Below are positions 5,222 through 6,741 of a stretch of DNA of 6,741 bases, one piece after another. The stretch spans positions 1-6,741 of the forward strand of contig JAQTRI010000193.1 of NCBI GenBank assembly GCA_028711905.1. The letters run 5' to 3'. The position numbers were made by a program, and so were the translations under genes. Origin of the DNA: Candidatus Wallbacteria bacterium (GTDB lineage: Bacteria; Muiribacteriota; JAQTZZ01). The notes beneath the pieces are model-generated. The model searched no databases and was not told the DNA's origin. It saw only the letters and a program-made list of their open reading frames with translations. Each line of letters opens with the position of its first letter. The first letter of the stretch is position 1.

Positions 5222-6741
5222 CTGCCACCTCCGCCGTCTGCCCGAGCCCTTTTTTGAATAATCCGTAAAAGGGATTGAAATAACTCTCGGATTTCTCGCA
5301 TACCCCGGAACGGCCCTTGCCGCCGTCCCGTCTGCGCTTGATGTCAGCGAACATTCCCTGGCCGATAGCCTCGAACAGGCCTGTCCGGCTTACTGTTCTG
5401 AGAAAATCGTGGGTTTCACCGAGAACCTGCTTAGCCCTGCCGACAATGCGCCCTTCAGGATTGAATGAAACTTCCTCGCCGAAATGGCGGGCTGTGTTGA
5501 ATATGTATTTCGCATTCCTGATCGCCAGAAACCGGTCCTGCAGAAAGGGCGTGTGCATGGCCTCTGTCAGCATGCCCAGGAGCTGGATGCCCTGCCCTGT
5601 GGTGACTGAGGCGAAGTTGAACATGGCGTTCATCAGAAAACCCTTGAAGATATCCCCAGTCATGAACTTGGTGGGAGGCATGAACTTGAGCGGATGCTTC
5701 GGAAAAATCTCCCGCAGCATCTGAGCCTGGCTCAGCTCCATCAGGAAACTGTCCTCGATATCAGGGTTGATTTCAAAGGCGTGTCCCAGACCCATCTGTT
5801 CCTCAGGCAGGCCTGAGCGCAGGGCAAACTGCTCATTGATGAAGTCCGAGGCCAGCACAGTGTAAGCCTTTTCCACGGCATCGGAAGTGGTCAGGTAATT
5901 GTCCTCGCCTGTATTGATGATAATGCCGGCCATGGCATTGATCATGCGCGAAAAATGCTGGTCCACGAATGTGCGTTCCATGTTGATGTCGCGGAACAGA
6001 ATGCCGTACATGGAATCATTGAGCATCATGTCCAGTCGCTCTAAAGCTCCCATAGCTGCGATCTCAGGCATGCACAATCCGGAGCAGTAATTGACAAGCC
6101 GGATGTATTTCCCGATCTCATCACCGGCCTTGTCGAGCGCTTTGCGCATGATGCGGAAATTCTCCTGAGTGGCGTATGTGCCGCCAAAACCGACTGTGGT
6201 TGCACCGTACGGCACATAGTCCAGTAGACTCTGCCCGGTCGTGCGGATGACAGCCACGATATCAGCTCCCTGGCGCGCGGCTGACACAGCCTGCACCACA
6301 TCTTCGTGGATGTTCCCGGTAGCCACAATGACATAAAGCCAGGGCTGACACGCGTCACCCCGCTCCCGAATCAGCTTCTCCCTTTTTTTACGGTTGGTGC
6401 TGATGCGGCGGCAGGCGGCCTCGGCTAAGCGGGAAGCCTCGCGCTTCAGGTCTTCGATGGGCAGCAGCGGTTCCTTCAGCAGGTCGATACTGCCTGACGC
6501 GACTTCTGCTGCCAGCGCTTCAGGGGTCAGGCCTTTGCGCATCATTCCATTGACAAAAGGCAGGGTTACCCCCCTGCCGAGCCCGTCTTTAAGGTGATTC
6601 ACCACCACATTGGGCCATGGCACTCCATCATGATCCACGCCGTCCAAGCCCAGCAGCCTGAGAGTAGCGCGCTCGATCGTGACAGTCGTATGATTTTCAA
6701 TGAATTCCTGCACCTGCCCGGTGATTCGCGGGCCAGGGAGC
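5211..6741 (-). CDS. kamD: Lysine 5,6-aminomutase large (alpha) subunit, 5'-truncated by the window edge
   Basis: KamD is the TIM-barrel catalytic subunit in which the radical 1,2-amino shift takes place between the B12 and PLP held by KamE. About 510 codons are present, against about 516 in C. sticklandii KamD. Recognisable stretches, numbered from the GTG at 6713, are LYVIVATGNIHEDVVQAV (126-143) and VIRTTGQSLLDYVPYGATT (155-173), with Arg157 and Ser162 at the positions I recall as PLP-phosphate contacts. NYCSGLCMPEIAAMGA, GILFRDINM, IINTGEDNYLTT, EEQMGLGHAFE and PPTKFMTGDIFKG then follow in order. The GTG is unlikely to be the start: the frame continues to the window edge, and codons just before it (ITGQVQEFIE) still align with the family (IAIDTQEFIE in C. 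sticklandii, from memory). I estimate that about 15-20 N-terminal residues are missing. A tail of some 12 residues after NPFYGLFKK overlaps the kamE ribosome binding site and start. Promoter and any upstream kam/kdd genes lie outside the window. Confidence 0.95.
   Translation of the reverse strand, partial: LPGPRITGQVQEFIENHTTVTIERATLRLLGLDGVDHDGVPWPNVVVNHLKDGLGRGVTLPFVNGMMRKGLTPEALAAEVASGSIDLLKEPLLPIEDLKREASRLAEAACRRISTNRKKREKLIRERGDACQPWLYVIVATGNIHEDVVQAVSAARQGADIVAVIRTTGQSLLDYVPYGATTVGFGGTYATQENFRIMRKALDKAGDEIGKYIRLVNYCSGLCMPEIAAMGALERLDMMLNDSMYGILFRDINMERTFVDQHFSRMINAMAGIIINTGEDNYLTTSDAVEKAYTVLASDFINEQFALRSGLPEEQMGLGHAFEINPDIEDSFLMELSQAQMLREIFPKHPLKFMPPTKFMTGDIFKGFLMNAMFNFASVTTGQGIQLLGMLTEAMHTPFLQDRFLAIRNAKYIFNTARHFGEEVSFNPEGRIVGRAKQVLGETHDFLRTVSRTGLFEAIGQGMFADIKRRRDGGKGRSGVCEKSESYFNPFYGLFKKGLGQTAEVADER
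5227..5232 (-). promoter_or_regulatory. Ribosome binding site for kamE inside kamD
   Basis: On the minus strand GGAGGT stands 5 nt before the kamE ATG (5221-5219). It lies within the last codons of kamD, so translation of the two subunits is coupled, which suits a stoichiometric complex. Confidence 0.85.

Noticed and set aside
5317..5724. 135-codon open frame on the + strand opposite kamD
   Set aside because: It is antisense to conserved coding sequence, has low-complexity composition and no domain or ribosome binding site of note.
6383..6389. Run of seven A in the kamD coding strand as a programmed frameshift site
   Set aside because: The tract encodes Lys-Lys-Arg in the correct frame, the phase does not fit a -1 slippery heptamer, and KamD continues intact with family homology on both sides.
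6711..6713. GTG as the start of kamD
   Set aside because: The frame stays open to the window edge and the preceding codons still match the family; homologues have an N-terminus longer than this start would give.

Overview
The window carries seven genes in two converging blocks, with almost no non-coding DNA. Base composition and codon use look uniform and moderate in GC by eye. I see no mobile element, RNA gene or CRISPR array. The gene set suggests an anaerobic, amino-acid-fermenting bacterium: B12/PLP-dependent lysine 5,6-aminomutase genes belong to clostridial-type lysine fermentation. CsaB points to an envelope with pyruvylated cell-wall or outer-surface glycan, the usual anchor for SLH-domain proteins. 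The signal peptidase is the compact form common outside the Proteobacteria. Candidates include Firmicutes, Synergistetes, Thermotogae-like lineages and uncultivated phyla; I cannot place it further from this window.

Left block (1-4445, + strand): the 3' part of signal peptidase I (lepB), a stand-alone PTS EIIA type-2 (fructose/Ntr) domain protein, a CarD/CdnL-family RNA polymerase-binding regulator, an XPD/DinG-type iron-sulfur DNA helicase, and the pyruvyl transferase CsaB. Junctions are ATGA overlap, 2 nt gap, 7 nt gap and 17 nt overlap, so this is very probably one transcription unit whose promoter lies left of the window. It mixes envelope functions (lepB, csaB) with global regulation (EIIA, CarD) and genome maintenance (helicase).

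Right block (6741-4469, - strand): kamD (5' end cut by the window edge) and kamE, the large and small subunits of lysine 5,6-aminomutase, overlapping by 11 nt. They form one B12- and PLP-dependent enzyme that moves the terminal amino group of lysine (or beta-lysine) to the neighbouring carbon. Other lysine-fermentation genes would be expected beyond the right edge.

The two blocks meet tail to tail at 4443-4471 in a near-perfect palindrome that includes most of both stop codons. This junction is the most unusual non-coding structure in the window. I found no convincing new system; the remaining points of interest are the gene company kept by CarD and EIIA, and details of the helicase and kamDE junctions.
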